From: Paramagnetospirillum magnetotacticum MS-1
Lineage (GTDB): Bacteria; Pseudomonadota; Alphaproteobacteria; Rhodospirillales; Magnetospirillaceae
Assembly: GCF_000829825.1 (NCBI RefSeq)
Contig: NZ_JXSL01000033.1
Span: 52,388 to 116,387, forward strand
Direction: 5' to 3'
DNA: 64,000 nucleotides
Position 1 is the stretch's first letter, and each line of letters starts with the position of its first letter. The translations under genes were made by a program, and so were the position numbers. A model generated the notes under the pieces. The model did not search any database and was not told the origin of the DNA. It saw only the letters and a program-made list of their open reading frames with translations. This document shows, one piece after another, positions 43,688 to 52,526 of this stretch.

Positions 43688-45457
43688 ATGGAGCTTGAGG
43701 ATTTTCTTCGGCAGACCCAGGCCGAGGTCAGGGGCGAGACCGACGTGCCGTACCCCGAGCTCGTCTTCGCCGAGGTCGTGATGCAGCATATGGCGGACGT
43801 CGGCATGACCTTCGAGCCGGTCGTCTGCCACTATCTCCACACCGGCAGGGGGAACGTGGGAACGCTGCGGCTGAGCGGATACGCCATCTCGGAGGATGCG
43901 GACCAGATCGACCTGTTCGTCAGTCTCTACGCCGGGGTGGACACGGTCACCACCATCTCGGACGTCGACACCAAGACTGCGGCGGAACAGTGCATCCGTT
44001 TCCTCTCCCGGGCGGCGGACGGGAGCCTGCTCAAGGACATGGAGGAGACCCACGAGGCCTACGGTCTGGTGCTCAACATCAAGGAATCCTACGAGAGCCT
44101 GGACCAGATACGCATCTACGTCCTCACCGACCGGCTGGCCAAGGCGAAAAACTTCAAGGCGCGCGAGGTGAAAGGGAAGACAATCAAGCTTGAGGTCATG
44201 GACATCGAGCGCCTTCACCGCCATTGGTCGTCGGGCAAGCCCCGCGACGAACTGGTGGTGAACTTCGAGGAGGTTTCGGGGGGCGCGTTGCCTTGCGTGT
44301 ATGTGCCCGGCCAGATGGCGGACTACGACTACGCTCTGACAGCCATCCCCGGCGAGGCGCTGAGGTTCGTCTACGAGAAGTACGGCGCCCGCCTGCTTGA
44401 GGCGAACGTCCGCTCGTTCCTGTCGGTCACCGGCAAGGTGAACCGCGGCATCCGGGACACGCTGCGGGATGACCCCGAAAAATTCATGGCCTATAACAAC
44501 GGCATCGTCCTCGTGGCCGACGAGATCCATCTCGGCAAGACCGACGACGGCGCCCCCGGCATCCTCTGGCTGAAGGGCATGCAGGTGGTGAACGGCGGCC
44601 AGACGACGGCATCCATCTACTTCACCAAGAAGCGGGTTCCCGAGGTCGATCTGCGGCGTGTCCGCGTCCCCGCCAAGATCATCATCCTGAAGTCGAAGGA
44701 CGGCCCGGACGAGGAGGCCCTCATCTCGGACATCTCCAAGTACGCCAACAGCCAGAACGCCGTGAAAATGTCCGACCTGTCCGCAAACAAGCCGTTCCAT
44801 GTCGAGATGGAACGGCTCGCCCTGTCGACCTACTGTCCGGACGGCGTCGGCCGCTGGTTCTACGAGCGCGCGGCGGGAAGCTACAACACGATGCTGGCGC
44901 GGGAAGGCGCCACGCCTGCCAAGCTCAAGGCGCTCAGGGAGGCGATCCCGCCCGCCCGGAAGATCACGAAGACGGATTTGGCGAAGTATCTCCACGCTTG
45001 GGACAGCAAACCCCACCACGTCAGTTTCGGTTCCCAGAAGAACTTCGAGCGGTTCATGGAAGGGTTCAAGGAGGTCGACGGACAGCCTGCGGTCCCGTTG
45101 CCCGGCGTGACCGAATACAGGCGGATGATCGCCAAGGCCATCATCTTCAAGAAGGTCCAGAAGCTGGTCCGCCCCATGTTCCCGGCCTTCCAGGCGAACG
45201 TGGCCGCGTATGCAGTCTCGGTCCTCGCCGACCGCCTTGGTCCGCGGATGGATCTCGACGGAATCTGGACCCGTCAGGACCTGTCCATGCGGCTGCAGGA
45301 CCAGATCATGGTTTGGGCCAAGGAGGTCAACGACGTATTGCACCGTACGGCCGGCGGCAGGATGATCTCCGAATGGGCGAAGAAGCTGGAATGTTGGGAG
45401 GCAGTTCGCGAACACCCGTATTCGACTCCTATGGACGGCATCCCAGAGTTGCGCTGA
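43688..45457 (+). CDS. AIPR-family abortive-infection protein
   Basis: 589 residues. The family signature is present: KFMAYNNGIVLVADEIHL near residue 270 and MQVVNGGQTTASIYFTKK near 300, then ISKYANSQNAVKMSDLSANK near 350. The name AIPR comes from abortive infection phage resistance; the biochemical role is not settled, and the N-terminal part may hold a nuclease-like fold. It starts one base after the nuclease stop, so translation is coupled, and lies 15 nt before vsr. Confidence 0.9.
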   Translation: MELEDFLRQTQAEVRGETDVPYPELVFAEVVMQHMADVGMTFEPVVCHYLHTGRGNVGTLRLSGYAISEDADQIDLFVSLYAGVDTVTTISDVDTKTAAEQCIRFLSRAADGSLLKDMEETHEAYGLVLNIKESYESLDQIRIYVLTDRLAKAKNFKAREVKGKTIKLEVMDIERLHRHWSSGKPRDELVVNFEEVSGGALPCVYVPGQMADYDYALTAIPGEALRFVYEKYGARLLEANVRSFLSVTGKVNRGIRDTLRDDPEKFMAYNNGIVLVADEIHLGKTDDGAPGILWLKGMQVVNGGQTTASIYFTKKRVPEVDLRRVRVPAKIIILKSKDGPDEEALISDISKYANSQNAVKMSDLSANKPFHVEMERLALSTYCPDGVGRWFYERAAGSYNTMLAREGATPAKLKALREAIPPARKITKTDLAKYLHAWDSKPHHVSFGSQKNFERFMEGFKEVDGQPAVPLPGVTEYRRMIAKAIIFKKVQKLVRPMFPAFQANVAAYAVSVLADRLGPRMDLDGIWTRQDLSMRLQDQIMVWAKEVNDVLHRTAGGRMISEWAKKLECWEAVREHPYSTPMDGIPELR

Positions 45458-45472
45458 CGGCGGGAGGATCCA

Positions 45473-45946
45473 ATGGCCGACGTCGTGTCCAAGGAGGTCC
45501 GCAGCAGGATGATGGCGGGCATCCGGGGAAAGGACACAAAGCCGGAGATGATCGTCCGGCGGGCGCTGACCGCCGCGGGGGTCCGCTACCGCCTTCACCG
45601 GAAGAACCTTTCGGGAGCGCCCGACTTGGTGATGTCCGGCCGACGCGCCGTCATCTTCGTTCACGGCTGCTTCTGGCATCGGCACGAGGGATGCCGCCAC
45701 GCGAAGCTTCCGTCTTCCAACGCCGAGTTCTGGAGGGCGAAGCTGGATCGCAACGTCGAACGGGACAGGAAGGCGGTCGCCGAGCTCCTGGCGGCGGGCT
45801 GGCGAGTGCTCACCGTCTGGGAGTGCGCCACCAGGCGCGGCGTGGGTTTCGACCTGCAAAGGCTTCTCGTAGGGTGGCTGGAAGGTTCCGAAAGAAATGC
45901 CGAAGTACCGGCCCCAAGGGAGTTTGTGGACGGAAGCGGTCAATAA
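45473..45946 (+). CDS. vsr: Vsr-family mismatch endonuclease
   Basis: 157 residues. The start MADVVSKEVRSRMMAGIRGK and DTKPEMIVRRALTAAGVRYR are typical of Vsr. The nuclease core LSGAPDLVMSGRRAVIFVHG near residue 48-66 holds the catalytic Asp, followed by CFWHRHEGCRHAKLPSSNAEFW-type zinc and metal ligands. Vsr nicks T:G mismatches that arise when 5-methylcytosine deaminates, which fits the cytosine methyltransferase that follows 37 bp later. Confidence 0.95.
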   Translation: MADVVSKEVRSRMMAGIRGKDTKPEMIVRRALTAAGVRYRLHRKNLSGAPDLVMSGRRAVIFVHGCFWHRHEGCRHAKLPSSNAEFWRAKLDRNVERDRKAVAELLAAGWRVLTVWECATRRGVGFDLQRLLVGWLEGSERNAEVPAPREFVDGSGQ

Positions 45947-45983
45947 GGTGGAAAACAGCTCCCCGAGCAGGTAATTGTTGGCG

Positions 45984-46958
45984 ATGCGACTGAGGACGAT
46001 TGATCTTTTCTGCGGCGGCGGCGGAAGCAGCTGGGGCGCGAAGAACGCGGGGGCGGAAATCGTCTGCGGCGTCGATGCATGGGATGTTGCGACCAGCACC
46101 TACGAGGCGAACTTCGCAGGTGCGAGGGCTCTCAACGTCAGGATGGCGGAGGACACCGGCCCGTCCATTCTCGGCGAGGTCGGCGAGATCGATCTGCTCC
46201 TCGCCTCGCCGGAATGCACCAACCATACCTGCGCCAAGGGTTCCCGCCCGCGTGACGAGGGAAGCAAGAAGACCGCCCATTATGTCACGAACTTTGCGAG
46301 GGAGCTGAAACCCCGCTGGGTCGTGGTCGAGAACGTGATCCACATGCGTAGCTGGGATGGCTACGATCCGCTGATTTCCGATCTCGAAGGGCTGGGCTAC
46401 AACGTCTTCCCGCAGGTGCTTGAGGCCACAGACTTCGGAGTCCCCCAGTCCCGGCGGCGGCTGTTCCTTCTCTGCGACCGGGAGGCGAAGCCGCTCCCCC
46501 TCACCCCCTGCGGCCTTCCGTCGGGGACGGTGGGACAAGACATCCTGGTCGATGGCGGATGGCGGTCGCGGTCCCTCTACCGCCCCGGCCGGGCCGAAGG
46601 GACCATCGCCCGCGCCGAGCGGGCCATCGCCGCCCTGGGGCGGGGCGTGCCGTTCCTGATCGTGTACTACGGCTCCGACGGCAGCGGCGGCTGGCAGCCG
46701 CTCGACCGCCCGATCAGAACCCTGACAACGCTCGACCGCTTCGGTCTCGTCACATGGGATGGCGACGAGCCGATGCTCCGCATGCTCCAAGTGCCCGAAC
46801 TCCGTCGCGCCATGGGATTCGGAAGAGGATACCGGCTGCCGTTTGGATCCCGGAGGGACCAAATCAGGCTGCTCGGCAATGGCGTGTGCCCGCCGGTGAT
46901 GGAGGCGATAGTTCGGTCTTTGGTGTCAGGACAAAGTGCTTCGCTAGCAGCTGAATGA
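45984..46958 (+). CDS. C5-cytosine DNA methyltransferase
   Basis: 324 residues from the ATG at 45,984 (a TTG at 45,975 is an alternative). Motif I TIDLFCGGGGSSWGAKNAG near residue 5, motif IV LLLASPECTNHTCAKG near 76 with the catalytic Cys, motif VI WVVVENVIHM near 115, motif VIII QSRRRLFLLC near 155 and motif X GNGVCPPVMEAIV near the end. Motif IV reads SPEC rather than the common PPC. It is a little short of the usual length but all motifs are there. It would protect host DNA; the target cannot be read. Confidence 0.93.
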   Translation: MRLRTIDLFCGGGGSSWGAKNAGAEIVCGVDAWDVATSTYEANFAGARALNVRMAEDTGPSILGEVGEIDLLLASPECTNHTCAKGSRPRDEGSKKTAHYVTNFARELKPRWVVVENVIHMRSWDGYDPLISDLEGLGYNVFPQVLEATDFGVPQSRRRLFLLCDREAKPLPLTPCGLPSGTVGQDILVDGGWRSRSLYRPGRAEGTIARAERAIAALGRGVPFLIVYYGSDGSGGWQPLDRPIRTLTTLDRFGLVTWDGDEPMLRMLQVPELRRAMGFGRGYRLPFGSRRDQIRLLGNGVCPPVMEAIVRSLVSGQSASLAAE

Positions 46959-47001
46959 TTTGACGCCAGACTCCCGCGCCCGTCAGTAAAAAGTTCGGAA
47001 C

Positions 47002-47154
47002 GGTCAACAGCTTGTTGGCGTTCAACCTATTGATTCTCCAGGTATCTCAAAACCCGTACCGTTTGGCGCCAGTCAACAGCTGCTGGAGAAAAGCGGCTGG
47101 AGAGAAGAGAAAACAGCCCGGAGATTTGCGGCCGCAAGACAAGTCGGTCAACAG
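47002..47154 (+). repeat. Three direct copies of GTCAACAG
   Basis: GTCAACAG occurs at 47,003, 47,072 and 47,147, spaced 69 and 75 bp; the first and third read CGGTCAACAG. They lie between the methyltransferase and the tRNA gene. They may be recombinase arm-type or regulatory sites; nothing else in the sequence tells which. Confidence 0.4.
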
Positions 47155-47174
47155 ATACAGGCCGTAAACGGCGC

Positions 47175-47202
47175 AGAGCCTTGGGCTTTCGCCCAAGGCT
47201 CT
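47175..47202 (-). terminator. Hairpin downstream of tRNA-Ser
   Basis: A perfect 12-bp stem (AGAGCCTTGGGC with its complement) with a loop that reads GAAA on the minus strand, a stable tetraloop. It lies 31 bp beyond the tRNA 3' end in the direction of tRNA transcription. There is only a short T run after it, so it may be a terminator or processing structure. Confidence 0.55.
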
Positions 47203-47233
47203 ATGCGTCAGAGAATCTATTCTTTGGAAGTAA

Positions 47234-47325
47234 TGGCGGAGGGGGCGGGATTCGAACCCGCGCAGGGATTTAGGTCCCTGGACGATTTAGCAAACCGTTG
47301 GTTTCAGCCACTCACCCACCCCTCC
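47234..47325 (-). tRNA. tRNA-Ser (anticodon GCU)
   Basis: On the minus strand 92 nt including an encoded CCA. The acceptor stem GGAGGGG pairs with CCCCTCC, the anticodon loop TTGCTAA carries GCT inside a 5-bp stem, the T-loop reads GGTTCGAATCC, and a long variable arm (CAGGGACC..CCCTG) is present as expected for tRNA-Ser. Its 3' end faces the defence island, the usual geometry when an island has used a tRNA gene as integration site. Confidence 0.97.
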
Positions 47326-47527
47326 GCAGAGGCGGTCGCTTACCGCATTGGCCGGAGCGACGTTTCTAACCAAAGCCAAAGCGGGCGTCAACGCTTCCTT
47401 TCCTATGATCGGCAAAGGAAATGCGAATGCCCTCCTTCAGTAGGGTCGGCCCTGGGTTGCGGCAAAGGCTGGGCCGTCGTAAGGTGGCGAGGGTTCGGGG
47501 AGCAGGCCGCTCCGATGGGGAGGAGGA

Positions 47528-48367
47528 ATGCGTAGTACTTGGCCGTTTATCGCGGGAGCGATCATCGCCGGTCTGGTGACGCTTTTCACCATGCCGATTC
47601 TGGTGGCGACCGGCCTCATCATGATGGCCGCGGGATCGTTCGGCAAAGACGAGGCCGCCTTGTCGGGCGGGTCGGGCTTTTCCATGCGCGACGAGCGTGG
47701 ACGCATCACATCGAAGCTGATCAACACCACCTACAGCATCGTCTCGGTTCCCATCACCGGCGAGCCCCGCCCGCGCCGCACCTTGCTGCGTCAACGGGTC
47801 ACCGTGGGCGATGACGGGATCGGCAAGGCCAGCCTGTCTGCCTGGCTGGTGGGGGCGCCCTCGGAACTGCGCAAGGCGCCGCTGTTCCACATCAGCGTCG
47901 CGGCCCATTCGGCCAATCTGGGCGATGATTTCCTGTTCTGGACAGAGACGGCCGGGCGGCGCACCGCCTATTCCCTGGCCAATGGCGACTGGCTGTTCGA
48001 CGCCGACATGCCCCTGGTGACCTTCGCCTTCGAGGCCGAAACCCGGCGCATGGCGGCTTTGTCGAAGGCGGACGAGGAATATTCCGCCAAGGGCGGCGTG
48101 GCGGTGTTCACCTATGCCGCGCCGGGGCGCGTCCTGCGCCGCGCGGTTCTGGTGGTCGATGATCCCATGCGGGCGGGCATGCTGCGCGCCACCTTGTCGG
48201 CCACCAAGCTGGTGACCTATACCGACGAGGCCTTGGGTGGGCGGATCGTGGAACTGCCCCTGGGCTCGGGCACGGTGCGTATTCCGGTTACGCCTACCGA
48301 AATGGATCTGCGCCGGGCCGTCGTCCCCGCCGGGATGCGGCTGGTGCCCATTCAGCTTTGGGGATAG
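47528..48367 (+). CDS. Membrane-anchored protein of unknown function
   Basis: 279 residues. The ATG at 47,528 has a strong GGAGGAGG just upstream. Residues 5-37 are hydrophobic (FIAGAIIAGLVTLFTMPILV), an N-terminal membrane anchor; the remainder is strand-rich and probably periplasmic. No family is recognised. It stands alone, convergent with the metallo-hydrolase gene that follows. Confidence 0.7.
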   Translation: MRSTWPFIAGAIIAGLVTLFTMPILVATGLIMMAAGSFGKDEAALSGGSGFSMRDERGRITSKLINTTYSIVSVPITGEPRPRRTLLRQRVTVGDDGIGKASLSAWLVGAPSELRKAPLFHISVAAHSANLGDDFLFWTETAGRRTAYSLANGDWLFDADMPLVTFAFEAETRRMAALSKADEEYSAKGGVAVFTYAAPGRVLRRAVLVVDDPMRAGMLRATLSATKLVTYTDEALGGRIVELPLGSGTVRIPVTPTEMDLRRAVVPAGMRLVPIQLWG

Positions 48368-48386
48368 GGCGCTTTTCCTTTTCCCC

Positions 48387-49061
48387 TTACCCCACCATCC
48401 GCCACCAGCGCCGCGCTTCCCGCGTCGCCCATTCCGGGCCGTGGCCCGAGAACAGCATGGCCTCGTCATCCAGCAGGCCCAGCAGGCGGTTGATGGAGGC
48501 CCACAATTGCTGCTCGCTGCCGCCCGGCAGATCGGTGCGGCCGACGCCATTGCGGAACAAGGTGTCGCCGGTCAGCACGAAGCCGCCGAAATCCAGGCAG
48601 ATGCCGCCGGGCGTATGGCCGGGGGTGTGAATCACCCGCACCGGCGCGCCGCCCAGGGTCTCGGTGGGCTCGCCCGCGAAAGTCTCCAGACTGGCCGGGC
48701 CCTTTTGCGGCTGCCCGGTGAAGGTGCGGTTGAGGTCGCTGGAACTGGAGATCACCTGGGCCTCGTCGGCATGGGCGCGGGTGGAAATGCCCAGCGCCGT
48801 CTCCAGCTGATGGGCGGCGCCCAGATGGTCGGGATGGCCATGGGTCAGCCAGATCACCTGGGGTTTGGCGCCGGTGGCGGCGACCGCCTCCAGAATGCGT
48901 TCGGCATCCCCGCCGGGATCGACGATGGCCAGGCTATTGGTGGGCTTGTGCACCACCAGATAGCAGTTCTCGTACCAGGGCGGGCTGGTCACCAGCACCG
49001 TCAGGGAGAAATCGCCGAAATCGCCGAACTGCTGAAGGGTCATGCCAATGGTCTCGTCCAT
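48387..49061 (-). CDS. Metallo-beta-lactamase-fold hydrolase (glyoxalase II-like)
   Basis: 224 residues. The zinc motif LTHGHPDHLG near residue 70, then VRVIHTPGHTPGG, VLTGDTLFRNGVGRTDLPG and a final LFSGHGP, are the ligand set of glyoxalase II-like hydrolases. It likely cleaves a thioester such as S-lactoylglutathione; the exact substrate is open. No signal peptide. Confidence 0.88.
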   Translation of the reverse strand: MDETIGMTLQQFGDFGDFSLTVLVTSPPWYENCYLVVHKPTNSLAIVDPGGDAERILEAVAATGAKPQVIWLTHGHPDHLGAAHQLETALGISTRAHADEAQVISSSSDLNRTFTGQPQKGPASLETFAGEPTETLGGAPVRVIHTPGHTPGGICLDFGGFVLTGDTLFRNGVGRTDLPGGSEQQLWASINRLLGLLDDEAMLFSGHGPEWATREARRWWRMVG

Positions 49062-49178
49062 GAAGAATTCCCTCCCCTATAGCGAAGGCTGGCGCGGTTT
49101 CCAAGCAATGCTTTCGCCTTTACGCCATGGTAAGGGTGCATGGCCGATACTGAGGCCAGGATTTTGGAGATCTCTTTT

Positions 49179-50075
49179 ATGCGCAAGACCTTCACCAGGC
49201 GCGGCCCCTTCGCATCGGCCCGGCGCGAGGTTTCCGAAACCGGCGAGCCGGGCGCATCCTCGGCCCAGACGGCCTCGCCCTCCTATCGTCTTGCCTTCGA
49301 GGATGTGGATTTCCTGCTGCGCCAGGATCTGCGCCCCGTCCGTCTGCAGCTCGAACTGCTGAAGCCCGAACTGCTGCAACAGCAGCACGGAATCAAATCC
49401 ACCGTGGCGGTGTTCGGTTCGGCCCGTATCCCCTCGCCCGAACGCGCCCAGGCGGTGCTGGGCCAGGCCGAGGAGGCCGCCCGCAATCACCCCAAGGACC
49501 GCGAGGCCGCCCGGCGGCTGGCCGTGGCCCGGCGCATGGTGGCCAACAGCCGCTATTACGAGGAAGCCCGGCGCTTCGCCCGCATCGTCACCGGAACCTG
49601 CGCGGGTGAAAATGTCTGCGACTTCGTGGTCAAGACGGGCGGCGGGCCGGGCATCATGGAAGCCGCCAATCGCGGTGCCGACGATCTTGGCGGCAAATCC
49701 ATCGGGCTGAACATCGTCCTGCCCATGGAGCAGGAGCCCAATTCCTATATCACCCCCGAACTCTGCTTCCGCTTCCACTATTTCGCCATCCGCAAGATGC
49801 ACTTCCTGACGCGGTCCAAGGCGTTGGTGGTGTTTCCCGGCGGCTTCGGCACCCTGGACGAATTGTTCGAGGCCGCCACCCTGATCCAGACCGGTAAGAT
49901 CGAACCCATCCCCATCCTGCTGTTCGGGCGCGAATACTGGGAACGGGTGATCAATATCGACGCCATGATCAGCGAAGGCATGGTCGCGGCCGAGGACAAG
50001 GACATCTTCACCTTCGTGGAAACTGCCGAAGAAGCCTGGAACTGCATCGCCGACTTCTATCGCCTGCCCAAATAG
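49179..50075 (+). CDS. LOG-family (TIGR00730-like) nucleotide phosphoribohydrolase
   Basis: 298 residues from the ATG at 49,179, chosen for the GGAG 9 nt upstream (an earlier ATG at 49,140 lacks one). GGGPGIMEAANRGADDLGGK near residue 152 and VVFPGGFGTLDELFEA near 217 are the LOG signature motifs (PGGxGTxxE). Such enzymes release bases from nucleoside monophosphates. The N-terminal 80 residues are an extension typical of the longer bacterial forms. Confidence 0.9.
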   Translation: MRKTFTRRGPFASARREVSETGEPGASSAQTASPSYRLAFEDVDFLLRQDLRPVRLQLELLKPELLQQQHGIKSTVAVFGSARIPSPERAQAVLGQAEEAARNHPKDREAARRLAVARRMVANSRYYEEARRFARIVTGTCAGENVCDFVVKTGGGPGIMEAANRGADDLGGKSIGLNIVLPMEQEPNSYITPELCFRFHYFAIRKMHFLTRSKALVVFPGGFGTLDELFEAATLIQTGKIEPIPILLFGREYWERVINIDAMISEGMVAAEDKDIFTFVETAEEAWNCIADFYRLPK

Positions 50076-50564
50076 GGTGCGCACCCGATTTACAAGCACA
50101 TAGGTATGAATACCATGGCGGCCGACAGCTAATCCCTGGGGAGGGATGGGCCGCCCCTCGATCCCCGCCGTTCACGGCCGGAGGATCGAGGCGGCGATAC
50201 TTCGAAACATGATCCTTGGAAAGAGAGGCAAAGGGATTCATCCCTTCGCGCATCTCTGGGCCTCCTCTTACCCTAACCCGGAACACCTGCCTGCAGTGGG
50301 GGCGGATCGGTACGGCAACGGCGGCGCCAACCTGCTGGCGGTCTCTGCTAAAGCGTGATGCCTTAAATATGCATCACGCTTCAGCTTCATTTGTTTTGCC
50401 CTCTGCCTTAGCGGGCGCCTCCGCGCCCTTGGCCGCTCGCTCAATGCTCGCATCAGCACCGCGCCTCATATTTGAGGCTCGGTGCTCTAGAAACGACTCG
50501 CCGCCGCTTGAACCTGGGTGGGGCCATTGAAGCCGGGATGTGGTGGGCTGATCCCAGATTGGGG
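50076..50564. other. Gene-free stretch
   Basis: About 490 bp between the LOG gene and the coiled-coil gene. Short frames exist on both strands but none has a family look, a good ribosome-binding site or a partner. It holds the inverted repeat at 50,351-50,381. Confidence 0.6.
50351..50381. repeat. Inverted repeat around AAGCGTGATGC
   Basis: AAGCGTGATGC (50,351-50,361) and its exact complement (50,371-50,381) enclose a 9-nt A/T-rich loop. It resembles the short palindromic elements scattered in alphaproteobacterial genomes and could also act as a terminator for the gene ending at 50,075. Confidence 0.5.
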
Positions 50565-51155
50565 TCAGGCTTTTTTGCCCAGATCGGGCAGGAAGCCGCT
50601 CATGGTGGTGGTGTCGGGCTGGGCGGGAGCGGGAGGCGAGGGCGGCGCGGCGGCATCCGCCGCCGCCTGGGCTTCGGCTCCGGCGGCCTTGGCGGCGGCC
50701 AGGCTGGCCATGGCGGCGTCGAGGGAGGGATTGGCCTCGGGAGTCTTCATTTCGCGGCGCAACGCACCCAGCTTGGCGTCCACCTTGGTGATGACCTCGC
50801 GGTCCTCGTTCAGCGCCTTGGTCCAGTCCGCCCGGTCCTTGCGCAACATGTCTTCCATGGCTTCCAGGCGCTTGGTGAAGGGTTCGGTCAGCTCATGGAA
50901 CTTGTTGGCGTTGGAGGTTTCCATGGCGATCTTGATCTTCTCGATTTCCTCGATGAGATCGCGCTTGATCCAGCGGCTTTTCTTGTCCAGGTCCTCGGTC
51001 ATCTTGGTGAGGCGCTCATCCACCTCGGAATTGATCTGGACCTTCAGCTCATAGGCGTTTTTCACCAACTGAGCCATGTACATGAGCAGGCCGCCGCCAA
51101 CGACCAGGATCACTCCCGCCGCGAGGCTGATGATGAGGACGGTCGTCATGCTCAT
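50565..51155 (-). CDS. Membrane-anchored coiled-coil protein
   Basis: 196 residues from the ATG at 51,155 (a second ATG at 51,149). Residues 4-28 are a membrane helix (VLIISLAAGVILVVGGGLLM). Residues 30-140 are a long charged coiled coil (DERLTKMTEDLDKKSRWIKR). The tail is alanine- and proline-rich. No family recognised; it probably protrudes into the cytoplasm or periplasm from the inner membrane. Confidence 0.7.
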   Translation of the reverse strand: MSMTTVLIISLAAGVILVVGGGLLMYMAQLVKNAYELKVQINSEVDERLTKMTEDLDKKSRWIKRDLIEEIEKIKIAMETSNANKFHELTEPFTKRLEAMEDMLRKDRADWTKALNEDREVITKVDAKLGALRREMKTPEANPSLDAAMASLAAAKAAGAEAQAAADAAAPPSPPAPAQPDTTTMSGFLPDLGKKA

Positions 51156-51322
51156 GAAAAGGAACCGCCGGGGCCGGAGTAACAAGGCGTCTTCCACAAT
51201 GTCGTTCAATCGCCTGCATGATGCAAGCCCGCCGCCCACAAGGCAGTGTTACGTTCATGTTGCCTTGCGCGCGATCGGGGTGCCAAAGTGGTCCGACCAG
51301 CCGCCAGTCCGGGTTTGTTTCC

Positions 51323-52525
51323 ATGTCCTCCGCCGTTCCGCTTCGCTCCGCCAGGGCCTCGCTGGCTTTTTCCTGCGCCGGGCATGCCTATGCCCATATC
51401 TTCGAGCCCATCTTCTTCATCGTCGCCCTGTTTCTACCGGCCGAAACGGGACTTTCCTACGAGGAGGTGCTGGCCCTGATCGTGGCGGGCAAGCTGCTCT
51501 ATGGTCTGCCCGCCCCCCTGGCCGGGTGGCTGGGCGACCGTTGGAGCACGGTGGGAATGATGGCGGTCTATTTCATCGGCCTAGGCCTGGCGGCCATCGG
51601 TGTCGGGCTGTCCCAGGGGCCGGTGATGCTGGCGGTGGGCTTGGGCTTCATGGGGCTGTTCGGCTCCATCTATCATCCGGTGGGGATCAGCTGGCTGGTC
51701 CGCAACGCCGTGGATAAGGGCAAGGCTATCGGGCTGAACGGCGTGTTCGGCGGGGTCGGTCCGGCCCTGGCGGGTGTGGTGGCGGGCGGGCTGATCGCCT
51801 TGTCGGGCTGGCGCGCCGCCTTCATCGTGCCGGGATTGGTGGTGCTGGGCACGGGCCTTTTGTTCCTGATCATGGTGGCCAAGGGCGTGGTGGTGGAAAC
51901 CAAGTCCGACCGCAAGCCCGAACCGGCGGCCGGGCGGGGCGAGACGGTGCGGGCCGGGATCGTCTTGTCGGTGACCATGCTGTGCGCCGGTCTGGTCTAT
52001 CAGGCCACCCAGCCTTCCCTGCCCAAATTGTTCGAGGAGCGGTTGGGCGAGTTCGGACTTTGGGCTGCGGCGGGCGGCGTAACCGTGGTCTATCTGCTGG
52101 CCGGTCTGACCCAGATCCTGGCCGGTCATCTGGCCGACCGCATGAGCCCGAAGCGCATCTATATGGTGGCGGCCCTGATCCAGGTGCCTCTGCTGCTGGG
52201 ACTGGCCCATGCCAGCGGGCTGGGGCTGCTGCTGATCGCCGTGATGGCGGTGAGCTTCAACATGGCGGGCATTCCCGCCGAAAACCTGCTGCTGTCGCGC
52301 TATACGCCGTCCAAATGGCGTGGCACGGCCTTTGGCCTCAAATTCGTGCTGTCCTTTGGCGTCTCGGGTCTGGGCGTACCCATGGTGTCGCTGATCCGTG
52401 GGCATGGCGGCGGCTTCGAGACGGTGTTTTCCGTGCTGGCCGTCTCCGCCGCCCTGGTGGCCCTGGCCGCCTGGCAATTGCCCGGCGAGAGGGATCAGGA
52501 CGCGGTTCCGGCGGCGGCGGAGTAG
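51323..52525 (+). CDS. Major facilitator superfamily transporter
   Basis: 400 residues from the ATG at 51,323. About twelve hydrophobic segments (for example FEPIFFIVALFLPAETGLSY, VMLAVGLGFMGLFGSIYHPV), with the loop motif GWLGDRWST between helices 2 and 3 and an ADRMSPKRIYMV repeat in the second half. Inner-membrane secondary transporter; substrate unknown. It stands between divergently and convergently placed genes and looks monocistronic. Confidence 0.9.
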   Translation: MSSAVPLRSARASLAFSCAGHAYAHIFEPIFFIVALFLPAETGLSYEEVLALIVAGKLLYGLPAPLAGWLGDRWSTVGMMAVYFIGLGLAAIGVGLSQGPVMLAVGLGFMGLFGSIYHPVGISWLVRNAVDKGKAIGLNGVFGGVGPALAGVVAGGLIALSGWRAAFIVPGLVVLGTGLLFLIMVAKGVVVETKSDRKPEPAAGRGETVRAGIVLSVTMLCAGLVYQATQPSLPKLFEERLGEFGLWAAAGGVTVVYLLAGLTQILAGHLADRMSPKRIYMVAALIQVPLLLGLAHASGLGLLLIAVMAVSFNMAGIPAENLLLSRYTPSKWRGTAFGLKFVLSFGVSGLGVPMVSLIRGHGGGFETVFSVLAVSAALVALAAWQLPGERDQDAVPAAAE

Positions 52526-52526
52526 T

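Larger units (their letters stand above)
46959..47233. other. Gene-free stretch between defence island and tRNA-Ser
   Basis: About 275 bp with no supportable gene. It holds three copies of GTCAACAG, two similar TTTGRCGCCAG segments (near 46,960 and 47,062), and the strong hairpin at 47,175-47,202. It is lower in GC than the island genes and probably contains the right boundary of the integrated element. Confidence 0.6.

Noticed and set aside
42641..46099. A 1152-residue open frame on the minus strand across the nuclease, AIPR, Vsr and methylase genes
   Set aside because: It is the antisense of four genes with clear family motifs. Its own translation is low-complexity and has no domain; GC-rich codon bias opens such frames.
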